Source of the DNA: Planctomycetaceae bacterium
GTDB lineage: Bacteria; Planctomycetota; Planctomycetia; Pirellulales; Pirellulaceae
DNA length: 64,000 nt
Assembly: GCA_027487485.1 (NCBI GenBank)
Contig: JAIYDN010000049.1
Span: forward strand, 186,001 to 250,000
Reading direction: 5' to 3'
The notes under the pieces were generated by a model. It saw only the letters and a program-made list of their open reading frames with translations. It ran no database searches and was not told where the DNA came from. This document shows positions 19,028 through 28,699 of this stretch, one piece after another (the stretch's first letter is position 1; every line of letters starts with the position of its first letter). Made by a program: the position numbers and the translations under genes.

Positions 19028-19122
19028 GAATGCCGAACACCGAATAAGGAACATCGAATAACGAAGTGTGGTGCGGATTCCTTTGGATTTCGACATTCCT
19101 TGTTCGATATTCGATATTGATT
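19028..19122. repeat. Dispersed 'GAACACCGAA'-type repeat, copy 1
   Basis: Bases 19077-19122 match 62970-63015 at 45 of 46 positions (start ATTCCTTTGGATTTCGACAT). The preceding bases share CCGAACACCGAA. The element is an imperfect palindrome: AAGGAACATCGAA against TTCGACATTCCTT. Confidence 0.8.
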
Positions 19123-19204
19123 CTGATAGGTAAATGACAAAGTGTGGCGATGTGCTCTGCATCGATTGTTGCAATCGCGTCGACATTAGTGTTACTTTAG
19201 AGAC

Positions 19205-19236
19205 ACGAAAAAAGCCGAGCTGTTACGCTCGGCTTT
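19205..19236 (-). terminator. Rho-independent terminator of the giant surface protein gene
   Basis: A perfect 10-base stem, AAAGCCGAGC / GCTCGGCTTT, with a 6-base loop. On the minus strand it is followed by TTTTTTCG. It lies 46 bases past the stop of the minus-strand gene and may also stop plus-strand readthrough. Confidence 0.85.
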
Positions 19237-19281
19237 GTATTCGATTGCAACCCTAGAGCGATCTTGCTCTGGGGTAGATCG

Positions 19282-22200
19282 TTACCAACCTTGTTCTGCG
19301 AAAACGTCGTCAACGGTTTCCAAGTATCCGCGGGACTTGGCCTTAATGTTGACTGGCGGAGCAGCAAGCGAGACCCGGGTCCATACCAGTTCTTCTGAGC
19401 GAGCCATGACTCGAATGATTTTCGAACCATTCGGTGTGTCGCCAACTTGAACGAATTGTCGGCGGCCGAGAACTGCGGTGTAAATTCCGCGGTCAGCACC
19501 ACGAACGGATGTCACAATGGCTTCTGTTCCATCGTTGGTCAGCACCACCTCTTGGTAGGAATCGCCTTCGAATCCATTTCGAGCGATTGTCCACTCTGAA
19601 ATTCCTTCAGCGTTCACCGCTGCATAGATACCCGACGTGCGGTTGCGTGGATTCGAACTGTCATAAGAACTCGACATGTACTCAATCAAGTTTGCATAGC
19701 GAGCTTGAACGCCCAGTACAGCAAAGTTATGAACGACGTTCACGTCCCCTGGGGCAACTACACTTACGTTGTAGCTGTTCGCACCGGGTGCATCGTCCGC
19801 TAGGATCGGGATCGCATAGCTTACGGTGTACGCTCCGGGAGGAAGCAGATCGAAGTTGTAGCTTCCGTCGGCAAGCGTCTTCTCGGTTCGTGAGACGCTT
19901 GGAGTCGATCCGGTTGCCGCAGTGACTAACGTCACTTCAACGCCGCCCATTTTCAGTTCCAAGGGGTCCATGGATCCTGAATTGTTATCATCGATGTAGA
20001 CAAATCCCTTGACCGAACTTGGGATGAACGGCGAGATGTCTATATTGAATGTGCCGGTGGCGCTCAATGGTGTAGCAGCACTGTTCGTTGTGCCATTGTC
20101 GGTTACTTCGTAAGTGAAAGTAACTCGGCCGCTGGCACCGAGCGGGGCGGTGTAGGTAATGCTCATGTCGTTGAAGGAGAGCGTGCCAGTAAAGTTTGCG
20201 CCAGGAGTCACCGCGGTGACTCGCAAGGTTTGACCACTTTCGTTAGCAGGTCCCTTTGGCATTGCTGCAAGAGCCTGAGTAAGATCGAAGGTTGTTGGCA
20301 CACTTGCGAAAACATTTCGCGTCAATGTATCCGCCGAAGGAGCATCGTTGACTTCTGTTACACGAATTGTCGCGGTGGCGACAGTTGTCGATTGGCTCGA
20401 TTGTCCATCGCTAATCGTGTAGGTAAAGCTATCCGGACCGTTGTAATTGGCGGCTGGCGTGTAGATCAAATCGGTACCCGATTGAGTCACCAAACCTCCA
20501 TTGGCTGTGCTGACACCTGCTGAAGGTAGAGCAACGAAGGTCACAACTTGACCCGCATTGGCTTCGTTGGCAGGACCAGGCAAGTCGTTGTCAGTTAGTG
20601 TGCGAATCGCAAAAGTCAAAGGGGTGTCTTCAGCAGCCACGGTCACTGCGTCCGCAACCGAAATCGGGGCATCATTCTCAGCCGTGACGGTAATCGTCAA
20701 CGTTGCGCTGTCACTGAGCGGCGTCAAGGTTGACCCTGTGAGACCGTTATCGGTAACAGTGTAGACGACCAAAACTTCGCCGAAGAAATCGCGTCCAGTT
20801 GCTACTGTACTTCCTGGTGCATATTGAATGTTGCCGCCCACGACGCTGACGGTACCACTGTTAGGCGTTTGATTCACAGCATTCGTGATCGTCAGGACTT
20901 GAGCGTCTTCGAGTGGCCCCTTGCTCAGTCCGGTAATGATATCAGCAGCTGGAATAACCAAAGTGGTGTCTTCCTTTACAGTAGCAGACTTTGGTGCAGC
21001 CACAGGTGGATCGTTCACTGGCGTGACCTGGACCGTTACCGTGCCGGTCGACGAAACGATCGCAGGGTTGCTGTCCACAGCACTATCGATCATCGTGTAG
21101 GTGAACGTGGTGCTGCCAAAATAATTCGTATTGGGTGCAAGGTACGAAACCGTATCATCCGCCGGATTCGTCGGTGTTCCATTGTCGTTCAATGTCACCG
21201 TGCCTGTCCCAGCAGCTGGTTGTGTGAAGGACAGTAGTCGTTTGGTTGCAGGGACGTTTGCAACGGTGTTCGCGAAGTCGTTTCCGAGCACATTAATGAC
21301 AGAGGGCGTTGATTTTTTCTCTTCAATGGTCAGTGAGTCACCCAACGCGAACGGAAGGATCGGTGGAATGATCAAGACTTCCACGTTTGCAGTGGATTCT
21401 CGGTTCAGCGAATCACGAATGGTGTAGCTAAACGTAGAGGTCACGTTGAACTGGCCTGTCGGCGGAACGAAAATAACGCCAGCACCGTTTGGAGCAACCG
21501 ATACCGTACCAATGGTTGCAGGTGTTACCGATACAACGACGAAGTCGCGTGTTTCGTTCGGAGCCCCTGGATCGTCATTTTCCATCACATCGAGGGTGTT
21601 ATCTGCAGCAATGCCGGGAACAACAAATCGATCGGCCGCACCCGTGTCGTTGACTGCGACAGCTGGGTCATTCACTGCATTCACGGTGATGGTAATTGTA
21701 CCGTCAGCAGTCAACGTTCCGTCGCTTTCTCGAACGCTGTAGACGAAGCTATCTTGCCCGTTGAAATTAAGGGCAGGTCGGTAGGTAGTCACATTGTTGG
21801 TTGTTGTGATCGTTCCACCATTGGCTGTTGTAGTTGGAATCGAGGCGAGCACGGGTGTTCCTGGCTCACCGAGTCCATTGCTGGAGCGGGTCAAGAGATC
21901 ATTCTGGGCTCCTGTTCCGATCAAAATCAACGGGGTGTCTTCGTTCACTTGAAGCGTACCGCTGAATGCAACGGGAGCGTCATTGACACCAGTAACGCTG
22001 ATGGTGATCGTTGCAAGGGTCGACCGATTTCTGAGGGAATCACCTGCGATTCCGGAATCGTCGGTGCCTGTCACTTGCAAGACAACGTTTCCAAAGAAGT
22101 TAGGTGTGGGAACAAAATTGATGCTTCCACCGACAAGCGTCGCTATGCCCTGTGCCGACGTTGGGCCGACATTGATTTCGGAAATGGTCAACGCTTGCGA

Positions 22201-23994
22201 AGATTCGTTCGCTGGACCGGGCGAGAAAACATCAGAAGCAGCGATCGTCAAACCTGGCGTCGGAGTATCTTCTGCTACAGTGAACGGAGTCGTTCTGATA
22301 ACTACGGGTACATCATTCACCGCTGCTACAGTTACCAAAACCGTACCAACCGAAGTATCGCCCGCATTGTTGGTCACCGTGTACAGGAAGCTAGTCGTTC
22401 CATTGAAATTGGGGGCAGGAGTGAACAATACATTAGGTCCGTTCAATGAACCGGAGACCGTACCGCCAGTGGCTGGTTGTTGGTAAGAAAGCACTCTCTT
22501 GGAATTCGAGGGAACTTGTTCAATATCATTTTGAACGACATTGATTGCGGTTGCGACGGCATCTTCGCTAACATTGAGTTCATCAGTAATTGCAGTTAAG
22601 CGATCGGCAATTCGGATCGAGCCTTTTGGAAGAATCACTCGCGAGGCTGGTAGGTATTCAGCCCGTCCACCGCTTTGTCCAAACAAAGCGATACCCAAAT
22701 TGTTGCCTGATGTATCCCCCGCTCCTGGCAACGGAGAAATCGTGCCTTCAAGGTTCACCAATCCAACCGAACCACCGACAAAAAGTGCGTCCACTACCGG
22801 AATGAACTGAGTTGCCACACTGGGACTGAGGAAATTGCTGGATCGAGTGAAACCACCCATCAATGCAACTTGATAAGCACCGGCAGCAGGATCGGTGGAA
22901 GTCTTCTGGAGCTTACCGTCTCGACCGTTGGTGTATTGCGTCAAAACATCACTGGGCAAGCCAAGGTCATGCCGAAGACCCGCAGCAGCAACATTGCTTG
23001 TTGCTGGGTTCGGGTTGGCTTGCGTCACCGGCGTGATCGTAGGCGAAACGCCAGTCAAGTTGTTCGCGGAGACTGTAAAGTCAGGAATGTTGGTACGCGA
23101 TCGCCCGTTGACGAACGTAATATCGAAGAAATACTCCGTATCAGTGTCCTTGCCAGCAGTAACCTTTACATTCCCAGCGTAGCCCGGTAACGCTTCAATG
23201 GCAGCTTGGATATTTGCCGCTGTGACTGGCGAATCTTGAACACCTTCCGGTGTGAATGCGACTGGAATCGCAGTAGTCTCATCCGTGCCAAACCTTAGGC
23301 GGAACGTTCCCCCGGTTGCAGAATTTCGGATGCTCAACTGATTGAACTCGCCCCACTGAAACAGAAGTTTTTCAGCAGTTCCAACTTCATTCGTGTAATT
23401 CAAGTCATGGTAAGCGCTAAACACCCCACGAGGGTTTCCTACTCGATCCGGATCGGTTGAGTTGACGCGCCGCAAATCCGTTACCGAGGTACGGACGATC
23501 ACTTTTTGGCCGGGACTGATAATGGCATCAGGCTGTCCGTTGTCTGGGGAGGGGTCGTCAAATCGAGCCCCAACCGATCCGTCAGCGTTAACCCTAAAGA
23601 ATTCGTACTTGACTTCGACCAACTCGCCTTGGCCTTCACCGTTGTTTAAAGCATTGATAACGGAGAGCGCGTCCAACGGGGACAAGAAGTTGTCACCCGT
23701 GACGTCCACATAAGACGTTTTGTCTGTTGGGGCCTGTCCGGTAAGAGACGAAGAACCTTGAGTGTTTAGTCGGTTGATGACAACCAACGCATCCAACGGA
23801 GAAACCGAAAAGTCTCCATTGACGTCCCAAGGGATCATGTCGTTGTGAAAAAGTGGAAGATCAGCCGCCATCAGCTGCCGCTTTTCAAGTGACTCCAGTC
23901 GGAGCACTCGCTTTAGCCAGCTTTTTCGCTGGGCTTTTCGAGAATGATTGTTTGCAACTGGGGTACGCGCTTGACGCTTTGGCGAAACTGTCAT
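19282..23994 (-). CDS. Giant surface protein: dockerin-like repeats, about eight Ig/cadherin-like repeats, SdrD B-like domain
   Basis: A 1570-residue protein from ATG 23994 (MTVSPKRQ); a GTG four codons upstream is possible. The N-terminus carries the planctomycete export-type motif LESLEKRQLMAAD. Two dockerin-like calcium loops follow (WDVNGDFSVSPLDALVV and YVDVTGDNFLSPLDALSV). After a 340-residue domain there is a run of about eight 90-110-residue beta-sandwich repeats. Their boundaries are marked by VNDVPV, VNDAPV, VNDPAV, VNDPPV, ENDAPI and VNDAPS, and each contains a 'FxYTVxD' strand. The end carries an SdrD B-type domain (KGFVYIDDNNSGSMDP) and a final globular region. It is probably a cell-surface adhesin or matrix protein using calcium. 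It has its own terminator. Confidence 0.85.
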   Translation of the reverse strand: MTVSPKRQARTPVANNHSRKAQRKSWLKRVLRLESLEKRQLMAADLPLFHNDMIPWDVNGDFSVSPLDALVVINRLNTQGSSSLTGQAPTDKTSYVDVTGDNFLSPLDALSVINALNNGEGQGELVEVKYEFFRVNADGSVGARFDDPSPDNGQPDAIISPGQKVIVRTSVTDLRRVNSTDPDRVGNPRGVFSAYHDLNYTNEVGTAEKLLFQWGEFNQLSIRNSATGGTFRLRFGTDETTAIPVAFTPEGVQDSPVTAANIQAAIEALPGYAGNVKVTAGKDTDTEYFFDITFVNGRSRTNIPDFTVSANNLTGVSPTITPVTQANPNPATSNVAAAGLRHDLGLPSDVLTQYTNGRDGKLQKTSTDPAAGAYQVALMGGFTRSSNFLSPSVATQFIPVVDALFVGGSVGLVNLEGTISPLPGAGDTSGNNLGIALFGQSGGRAEYLPASRVILPKGSIRIADRLTAITDELNVSEDAVATAINVVQNDIEQVPSNSKRVLSYQQPATGGTVSGSLNGPNVLFTPAPNFNGTTSFLYTVTNNAGDTSVGTVLVTVAAVNDVPVVIRTTPFTVAEDTPTPGLTIAASDVFSPGPANESSQALTISEINVGPTSAQGIATLVGGSINFVPTPNFFGNVVLQVTGTDDSGIAGDSLRNRSTLATITISVTGVNDAPVAFSGTLQVNEDTPLILIGTGAQNDLLTRSSNGLGEPGTPVLASIPTTTANGGTITTTNNVTTYRPALNFNGQDSFVYSVRESDGTLTADGTITITVNAVNDPAVAVNDTGAADRFVVPGIAADNTLDVMENDDPGAPNETRDFVVVSVTPATIGTVSVAPNGAGVIFVPPTGQFNVTSTFSYTIRDSLNRESTANVEVLIIPPILPFALGDSLTIEEKKSTPSVINVLGNDFANTVANVPATKRLLSFTQPAAGTGTVTLNDNGTPTNPADDTVSYLAPNTNYFGSTTFTYTMIDSAVDSNPAIVSSTGTVTVQVTPVNDPPVAAPKSATVKEDTTLVIPAADIITGLSKGPLEDAQVLTITNAVNQTPNSGTVSVVGGNIQYAPGSTVATGRDFFGEVLVVYTVTDNGLTGSTLTPLSDSATLTITVTAENDAPISVADAVTVAAEDTPLTFAIRTLTDNDLPGPANEANAGQVVTFVALPSAGVSTANGGLVTQSGTDLIYTPAANYNGPDSFTYTISDGQSSQSTTVATATIRVTEVNDAPSADTLTRNVFASVPTTFDLTQALAAMPKGPANESGQTLRVTAVTPGANFTGTLSFNDMSITYTAPLGASGRVTFTYEVTDNGTTNSAATPLSATGTFNIDISPFIPSSVKGFVYIDDNNSGSMDPLELKMGGVEVTLVTAATGSTPSVSRTEKTLADGSYNFDLLPPGAYTVSYAIPILADDAPGANSYNVSVVAPGDVNVVHNFAVLGVQARYANLIEYMSSSYDSSNPRNRTSGIYAAVNAEGISEWTIARNGFEGDSYQEVVLTNDGTEAIVTSVRGADRGIYTAVLGRRQFVQVGDTPNGSKIIRVMARSEELVWTRVSLAAPPVNIKAKSRGYLETVDDVFAEQGW

Positions 23995-24466
23995 CGATTC
24001 ATCCACCGTAGAGACAAAAATGATTTAGCAATGGAAAGGAAATTGCTGAACAAAATGCGTTCACACAAATCCCGTACAGTGAGGGTACTTGGCGTCGAAC
24101 CACTTTTCAATCCACTTCTTACCCAGTCGGACTAAATTACCCAGTCCGCCTGTTCAGGTGTGTGGATGTGCCATCCCTAACAATTTTTCCGGAAACATGA
24201 GTTGTTGGAGTCAAAATTCCTAAGGAAGTTCCATCTACAACAAAATTTAGAGAATGTCACTGCATTCCGAATATTTTACGGGTTTTCGTTTTTTGGGTTG
24301 ATTTTTCTGTTAAATGATCGTTGAAAACCTGTTTGATTCTGTTGCTTGCCTGTGAGTTCTATTTACGCCAAACCTCCAGATCCTCTATTATCTCCAGCGG
24401 GCTGTCATAGCGCAGCACGGTTTAGGATGTCGAAATTCGACGGGGGCACTGCCAAAGAGGCTGAGA
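23995..24466. other. Intergenic region between divergent genes
   Basis: About 470 AT-rich bases (T-rich at 24240-24330). It should hold promoters for the giant surface protein (minus) and the Asn/Pro-rich protein (plus). I see no gene, RNA or repeat in it. Confidence 0.4.
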
Positions 24467-25780
24467 ATGCACGGTTTATTACTTCTAGTCACATTTGTAG
24501 CTATGCTACCGCAGGGGGATGTTCTTCCTGCCCCTATGACGGGTTTTTCTGCAAACGCCCCAGTTTTGCCGAACACGAATCCCAATTTGGTGAATTCTGA
24601 CCTAACTCCTCCACCAAGTTCTTTTCCGATGGCGGGCCCAGCCCTTGGCAACCCGGGAACTTTAAATCCGCCTGAACCTCACAAAGTGGGCTGGGTCACC
24701 GACCCTCAGGGTGTTTTCAGCATGATCTTGCAAATCTCCCCCGATGCTGTCGTCAACTTTGCAAAAGGGGAAAAAGGTAGCGAATTTTTCGTCGACATTC
24801 CGCCAGAAATTCAAGGGATGGCACAACGAATCATCGTGCGAATTGGATCGGGACCGGTTGAAAGAATTCCTGCCAATCCCCAATCACTGAGTCGGACTAG
24901 CATTGGCGAAGGGCCAACAATCGCTAACGCCTTTGATATGCGGCCTCTGGAAAGCAGCAATAATGGCGCACCCGTGGATATCGACCGGGCGCCGAGTCGG
25001 CCAGTCAGTATGAATGCAAGTCCTTTGCAGGACGTTCTTCCTGATACCAGTCCAAGCAACTTTGGCCCAACCCGGTCGAACCCCAATTTGCCGCTCCCGA
25101 ACCTACCTAACGCCAATAATTCCAATTCGCGGCCTGCAACTCTTCCGAGCCAACTTGCTACGGACAACTTTACCCCAGTGGTCACACCTTCCTCGGGAAA
25201 TGTTGGCGTTTCTCCCAACAACTCTCCCAACAATTACGCCACCTCCAACAATCCTAATTTAGGGCCGCCGAATCGCAACACGGCGTCTCCTTACCTAGCA
25301 AGCAATCCAAATGGTGCGAATTCTGTCCCGCCATTTGGGCAAGGGGAATTCAATAACAGCACGAATAATGCGGGTTTAGGTCAAAACTCTAGCTTAAATT
25401 CACCCAGTCCATTCCCTCCCTTCAGTCCAACCCAGCCTTATTCTCAGTCCCAGGTCCCATTAGGGATGCAGCAGCAACAATTGCAACAACCCCCTCCTTA
25501 TACACAAAATCCCTACAACAACGCCCCAGGCTCGTACACGCCAGGACCAACGGGTCGACTCGCTTCGGCTGCGCCGCGCAGTCCTGGAATGGGACTCGAA
25601 ACCGATGAGATTTCACCTGCAGTTACGCCAGCCTGGAACGCTTGGCTGCCTTTTACTTTGCTGCTTTCCATCGTCATTAACGTCTACCAGGGAATGTGGA
25701 TGGGGCATCTTCGAGCAAGATATCGCCAGCTTTTGGGAGACTTGCGAGGAGTTCCAGTATCGGAATATGCTGGCGGTTGA
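24467..25780 (+). CDS. Asn/Pro/Ser-rich exported protein with C-terminal membrane anchor
   Basis: A 437-residue protein from ATG 24467, with GAGG seven bases upstream. A signal peptide (MHGLLLLVTFVAMLPQ) is followed by a short folded part (about 60-140: VGWVTDPQGVFSMILQIS, FVDIPPEIQGMAQRIIVRIG). Then comes about 230 residues of low-complexity Asn/Pro/Ser/Gln sequence (for example QQQQLQQPPP). One transmembrane helix sits near the C-terminus (LPFTLLLSIVINVYQGMW) with a basic end (RARYRQLLGDLRG). This layout suggests a periplasm-spanning linker or structural protein. No family is recognised. It is followed by the anti-sigma-like gene after 193 bases. Confidence 0.7.
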   Translation: MHGLLLLVTFVAMLPQGDVLPAPMTGFSANAPVLPNTNPNLVNSDLTPPPSSFPMAGPALGNPGTLNPPEPHKVGWVTDPQGVFSMILQISPDAVVNFAKGEKGSEFFVDIPPEIQGMAQRIIVRIGSGPVERIPANPQSLSRTSIGEGPTIANAFDMRPLESSNNGAPVDIDRAPSRPVSMNASPLQDVLPDTSPSNFGPTRSNPNLPLPNLPNANNSNSRPATLPSQLATDNFTPVVTPSSGNVGVSPNNSPNNYATSNNPNLGPPNRNTASPYLASNPNGANSVPPFGQGEFNNSTNNAGLGQNSSLNSPSPFPPFSPTQPYSQSQVPLGMQQQQLQQPPPYTQNPYNNAPGSYTPGPTGRLASAAPRSPGMGLETDEISPAVTPAWNAWLPFTLLLSIVINVYQGMWMGHLRARYRQLLGDLRGVPVSEYAGG

Positions 25781-25973
25781 GAATCCGCTAGCAAAAAATG
25801 GCCCAAGAAACGAGCACTTTTCGACCGTCTCCATGTAGGAGTTCAACAAGGAAAAAGCAGCTTTTTGCCTCTTTCAGACCTGTCTGGCTGCTATTCTAAT
25901 GGCAGATCGGGAACTTTTTCGACTCCTAAGCACTCGGAGAAGCGTACCAAAACTTCACTTGTACTGACGCATC

Positions 25974-27317
25974 ATGGATCTTCCCAACAATAACCTCGAT
26001 GAACTCCTGAGCGGGATGCTGGACGGCATGCTTTCCGACCAAGAACTTCGCGTGTTGGAACAGGCGATGGCGGACGACCCGTCCCTACAAGCAAAGCTGG
26101 ACGAACTTGCGGCATCCAGAAGCTCGCTCCTGCGTGGCAGAAGCCGCGGTCGATTGGGACCAGATTTCGCCCGAACTGTCTCTTTGGCCGCACGTGATCG
26201 AGCGGCTGCCATGGGGCCGGATGCTCCCGCATGGTTGGTGCCCGCCGATTTCCATCGCCCAGCGGCTCTTGTGAAACCAGCGCCCCAAGAATCAATCGCA
26301 CCGTTAGATACCATTCCAGCCTTCAAGCGAGCCTGGGTATATGCGTGCGTCAGTCTCGCCGCCGTTTTCGCTCTGATCTTTGTTCTCGTCCAAGAACCTG
26401 AAAAGCAAGGTCTTGTTCAGCTTGATCCCAAGGCAACAAATACTTCTGAATCATCCGATCTGAAAGTGATCGAAAAGGCAGAGGAACTATTGGCTGCCTC
26501 ACCAGGGGCCACCGAAAAATCAAATGAGAACACTCTTTTGAATGAAGAGGTACCTTCTCAGAATGCAGTCCTTCCAGATACGGAATCTGCAATCGCAAGT
26601 CTAAATACGGAGAACCAAAATGGCACCAGCACCGAAACTATGGCAACAGGTGAATCGACAATTGCGGCTCCAACTGAGTCACCGACAGCTAGCGTTGCAG
26701 CGGTTGATCCTGCAGGTGGCGTGAAGGAAACAGACCGCGACAATGCCGTCGTAAGCACAGAACCCAAGAAATCGAAGGATTACCTGACGGCAGCTATCTA
26801 TATCACCATCGATGAAGTAGCCCTCCAGAATCGCGCCCTGGAAAGCATTCTTGAAGAGCATGGGGTCGCCTATTCAGGCGACCATGTTTTGAGTGACGAG
26901 GAGCTTAATCGCTTGTCTCAGTCAGGCCTCGCAACGACCGCGCAAGATGAACAAGAAGGGAACGTGCAAGTTTTGTTCTTGAAGTCGACGGTGGAGAATA
27001 TCGGCTTGGCCATGGAAAGTATGCTGGAACAAGAAAAAGATTTTCCACAGTGCCGATTGGCCGTCACCAAGGATGCCTCGGCGCGTAGGTTGGTAAAGCA
27101 ACTAAGCAGCATTGAAGTTGCCGAGGGCTCAAAAGGGTTCGTACGACGAATCGTTCCTGCTGACAATAGCAGGTCAGGGCTCCCGTTCGTTGTTTCGAAC
27201 TGGAGAAGCGGAAGCACCCCGATACCCAAAAATTCTGACAACCCTTTGTCCCCTGAGATGATTGCAAAGCGACAGCAAACGGCTTATGCCTTGCTATTTG
27301 TTAGACCGGCAAAGTAG
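25974..27317 (+). CDS. Anti-sigma-factor-like single-pass membrane protein
   Basis: A 447-residue protein. The N-terminal 75 residues match the helical anti-sigma domain common in planctomycetes: LDELLSGMLDGMLSDQELRVLEQAM then DPSLQAKLDELAASR. No zinc-binding HxxxCxxC is present. One membrane helix lies at about 122-143 (WVYACVSLAAVFALIFVLV). A Ser/Thr/Glu-rich linker and a C-terminal extracytoplasmic domain (YITIDEVALQNRALESILEEHG) follow. The likely role is tethering or sensing for an ECF sigma factor, but no sigma gene is adjacent. A GGGAACTTT sequence at about 25909-25917 could be an ECF-type -35 element; the -10 is unclear. Confidence 0.65.
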   Translation: MDLPNNNLDELLSGMLDGMLSDQELRVLEQAMADDPSLQAKLDELAASRSSLLRGRSRGRLGPDFARTVSLAARDRAAAMGPDAPAWLVPADFHRPAALVKPAPQESIAPLDTIPAFKRAWVYACVSLAAVFALIFVLVQEPEKQGLVQLDPKATNTSESSDLKVIEKAEELLAASPGATEKSNENTLLNEEVPSQNAVLPDTESAIASLNTENQNGTSTETMATGESTIAAPTESPTASVAAVDPAGGVKETDRDNAVVSTEPKKSKDYLTAAIYITIDEVALQNRALESILEEHGVAYSGDHVLSDEELNRLSQSGLATTAQDEQEGNVQVLFLKSTVENIGLAMESMLEQEKDFPQCRLAVTKDASARRLVKQLSSIEVAEGSKGFVRRIVPADNSRSGLPFVVSNWRSGSTPIPKNSDNPLSPEMIAKRQQTAYALLFVRPAK

Positions 27318-27360
27318 CATCGAGAGTCAGGTTCCGCCACCTGCAGAACCCTGAGCTTTT

Positions 27361-28608
27361 TTATCGTGGCTTTTCTGCCTTCAACAAAAACGTTGGATTG
27401 CAAGATTCCAGCCGCAGTTTATCTAATTGATAATTGCCTCGAGAAATCTGCACCATCCAAAGCATGGGCTCAATTCCCAGCTTTAGACTAAACAGCTGCT
27501 GCAATGCCACCACATAGTCCATGCTCATCATGTTCGCGATCAAGCATCCGCCCGGCTGCAACCTTGGCCATGCATGCGAAACCAACTCCGTTACTGCTCT
27601 ACCAGTTCCACCAACGAAGATGGCTTCCGGATCGGGCAAAGATTCCCATGCCAATGGCGCTTCTCCAAGTACGGGTACCAAATTGGTGACACCAAATTGT
27701 TTCGCGTTCTCGACCAGCAGATTGTAATCCTCTGCGTCCATTTCAATGGCATACGCTTTGCCATGCTTTGCAATCATCGCGGCCTCAATGGCGACCGAAC
27801 CACTGCCTGCTCCAATGTCCCACATGATCGAGGTCGACCTCAAGCCCATCTCACCCAAGGCAATGCTGCGAACTTCATTCGGAGTCAGCAGGCCTCGCTT
27901 GGGTTTACTTTGCCGAAACATCTCATCGGGGTTGCCAAACATACGGCGTAGATCTGAATCGGATTGTCGATCAGGCACACCCGACTGACGAACCAAGATC
28001 ATCACGTTTAAGAGCGAGAATCTTTGATTGACTAGGTCCTGGAGCGAGCTGCGTGTCACGCGCTCATCGGGTGAACCTAGATTCTCACAAACGTAAACGT
28101 TGAAGTAGGATATCCCTTTCGAAAGCAATTCTTCTGCTAATCGGGAGGGAGGTACTTCCTCCGAGGTGAACAGCCCGACTTTTTCAGCCGACCGGATACG
28201 GTCGACAACGCGTTCGAGCGGCTGCGATGCAAGATTGGTTAGATAGGCTTCGTCCCAGCTCTCTTTAACACGAGCAAAGGCCAATTGCATACTGCTCACA
28301 TGAGGAACAACTTCAAAGCGATCTTTGCCAAGCCGATCGCACAGAAATCTTGCCGTGCCGTAAAAAAGAGGATCTCCGCTGGCAAGCACCACCGTCGGGA
28401 CACCTGACTGATCCAGCATATTTGCTAGGCGATCGAGATCCGGCCCAACCGTTTCTTTGCGTCCTGCAAAGTCTGGAAACTTGGCAAGTAGAGCCCCAGA
28501 CCCTACTAAGACTTGAGCCGAAGCAATGAAATCGGAAGCTTGTTTGGTCAGCCCTTCGGCCCCATCATCCCCGACGCCGACAATCAATATTTTTCCTGAA
28601 TGTGCCAT
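27361..28608 (-). CDS. cbiET: Precorrin-6Y C5,15-methyltransferase (decarboxylating), CbiE-CbiT fusion
   Basis: A 415-residue protein from ATG 28608 (MAHSGKILIVGVGDDG); the longer frame to 28689 adds an unlikely N-terminus. The first half is a tetrapyrrole methylase (CbiE: LIVGVGDDG, VVLASGDPLFYG, VSSMQLAFARV). The second half is CbiT, a Rossmann methyltransferase (MWDIGAGSGSVAIEAA, AIFVGGTGRAV). The fused enzyme methylates C5 and C15 of precorrin-6 and decarboxylates the C12 acetate in cobalamin synthesis. It is the last gene of the minus-strand cassette, 91 bases after the ferredoxin. No other cob/cbi gene is in the window. Confidence 0.9.
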   Translation of the reverse strand: MAHSGKILIVGVGDDGAEGLTKQASDFIASAQVLVGSGALLAKFPDFAGRKETVGPDLDRLANMLDQSGVPTVVLASGDPLFYGTARFLCDRLGKDRFEVVPHVSSMQLAFARVKESWDEAYLTNLASQPLERVVDRIRSAEKVGLFTSEEVPPSRLAEELLSKGISYFNVYVCENLGSPDERVTRSSLQDLVNQRFSLLNVMILVRQSGVPDRQSDSDLRRMFGNPDEMFRQSKPKRGLLTPNEVRSIALGEMGLRSTSIMWDIGAGSGSVAIEAAMIAKHGKAYAIEMDAEDYNLLVENAKQFGVTNLVPVLGEAPLAWESLPDPEAIFVGGTGRAVTELVSHAWPRLQPGGCLIANMMSMDYVVALQQLFSLKLGIEPMLWMVQISRGNYQLDKLRLESCNPTFLLKAEKPR

Positions 28609-28699
28609 GCTGTCGTTATACAATTGGATCGAAGTCGACGCTAGCACTAGTCGTGGAACACAAGACGAAACTCTCTGCGAGTTTCGCAAGGAACACGAG

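Noticed and set aside
19434-19925. Plus-strand open frames within the giant surface protein
   Set aside because: They are shadows of the minus-strand gene, rich in Arg/Ser and without domains; many similar frames lie along the same gene.
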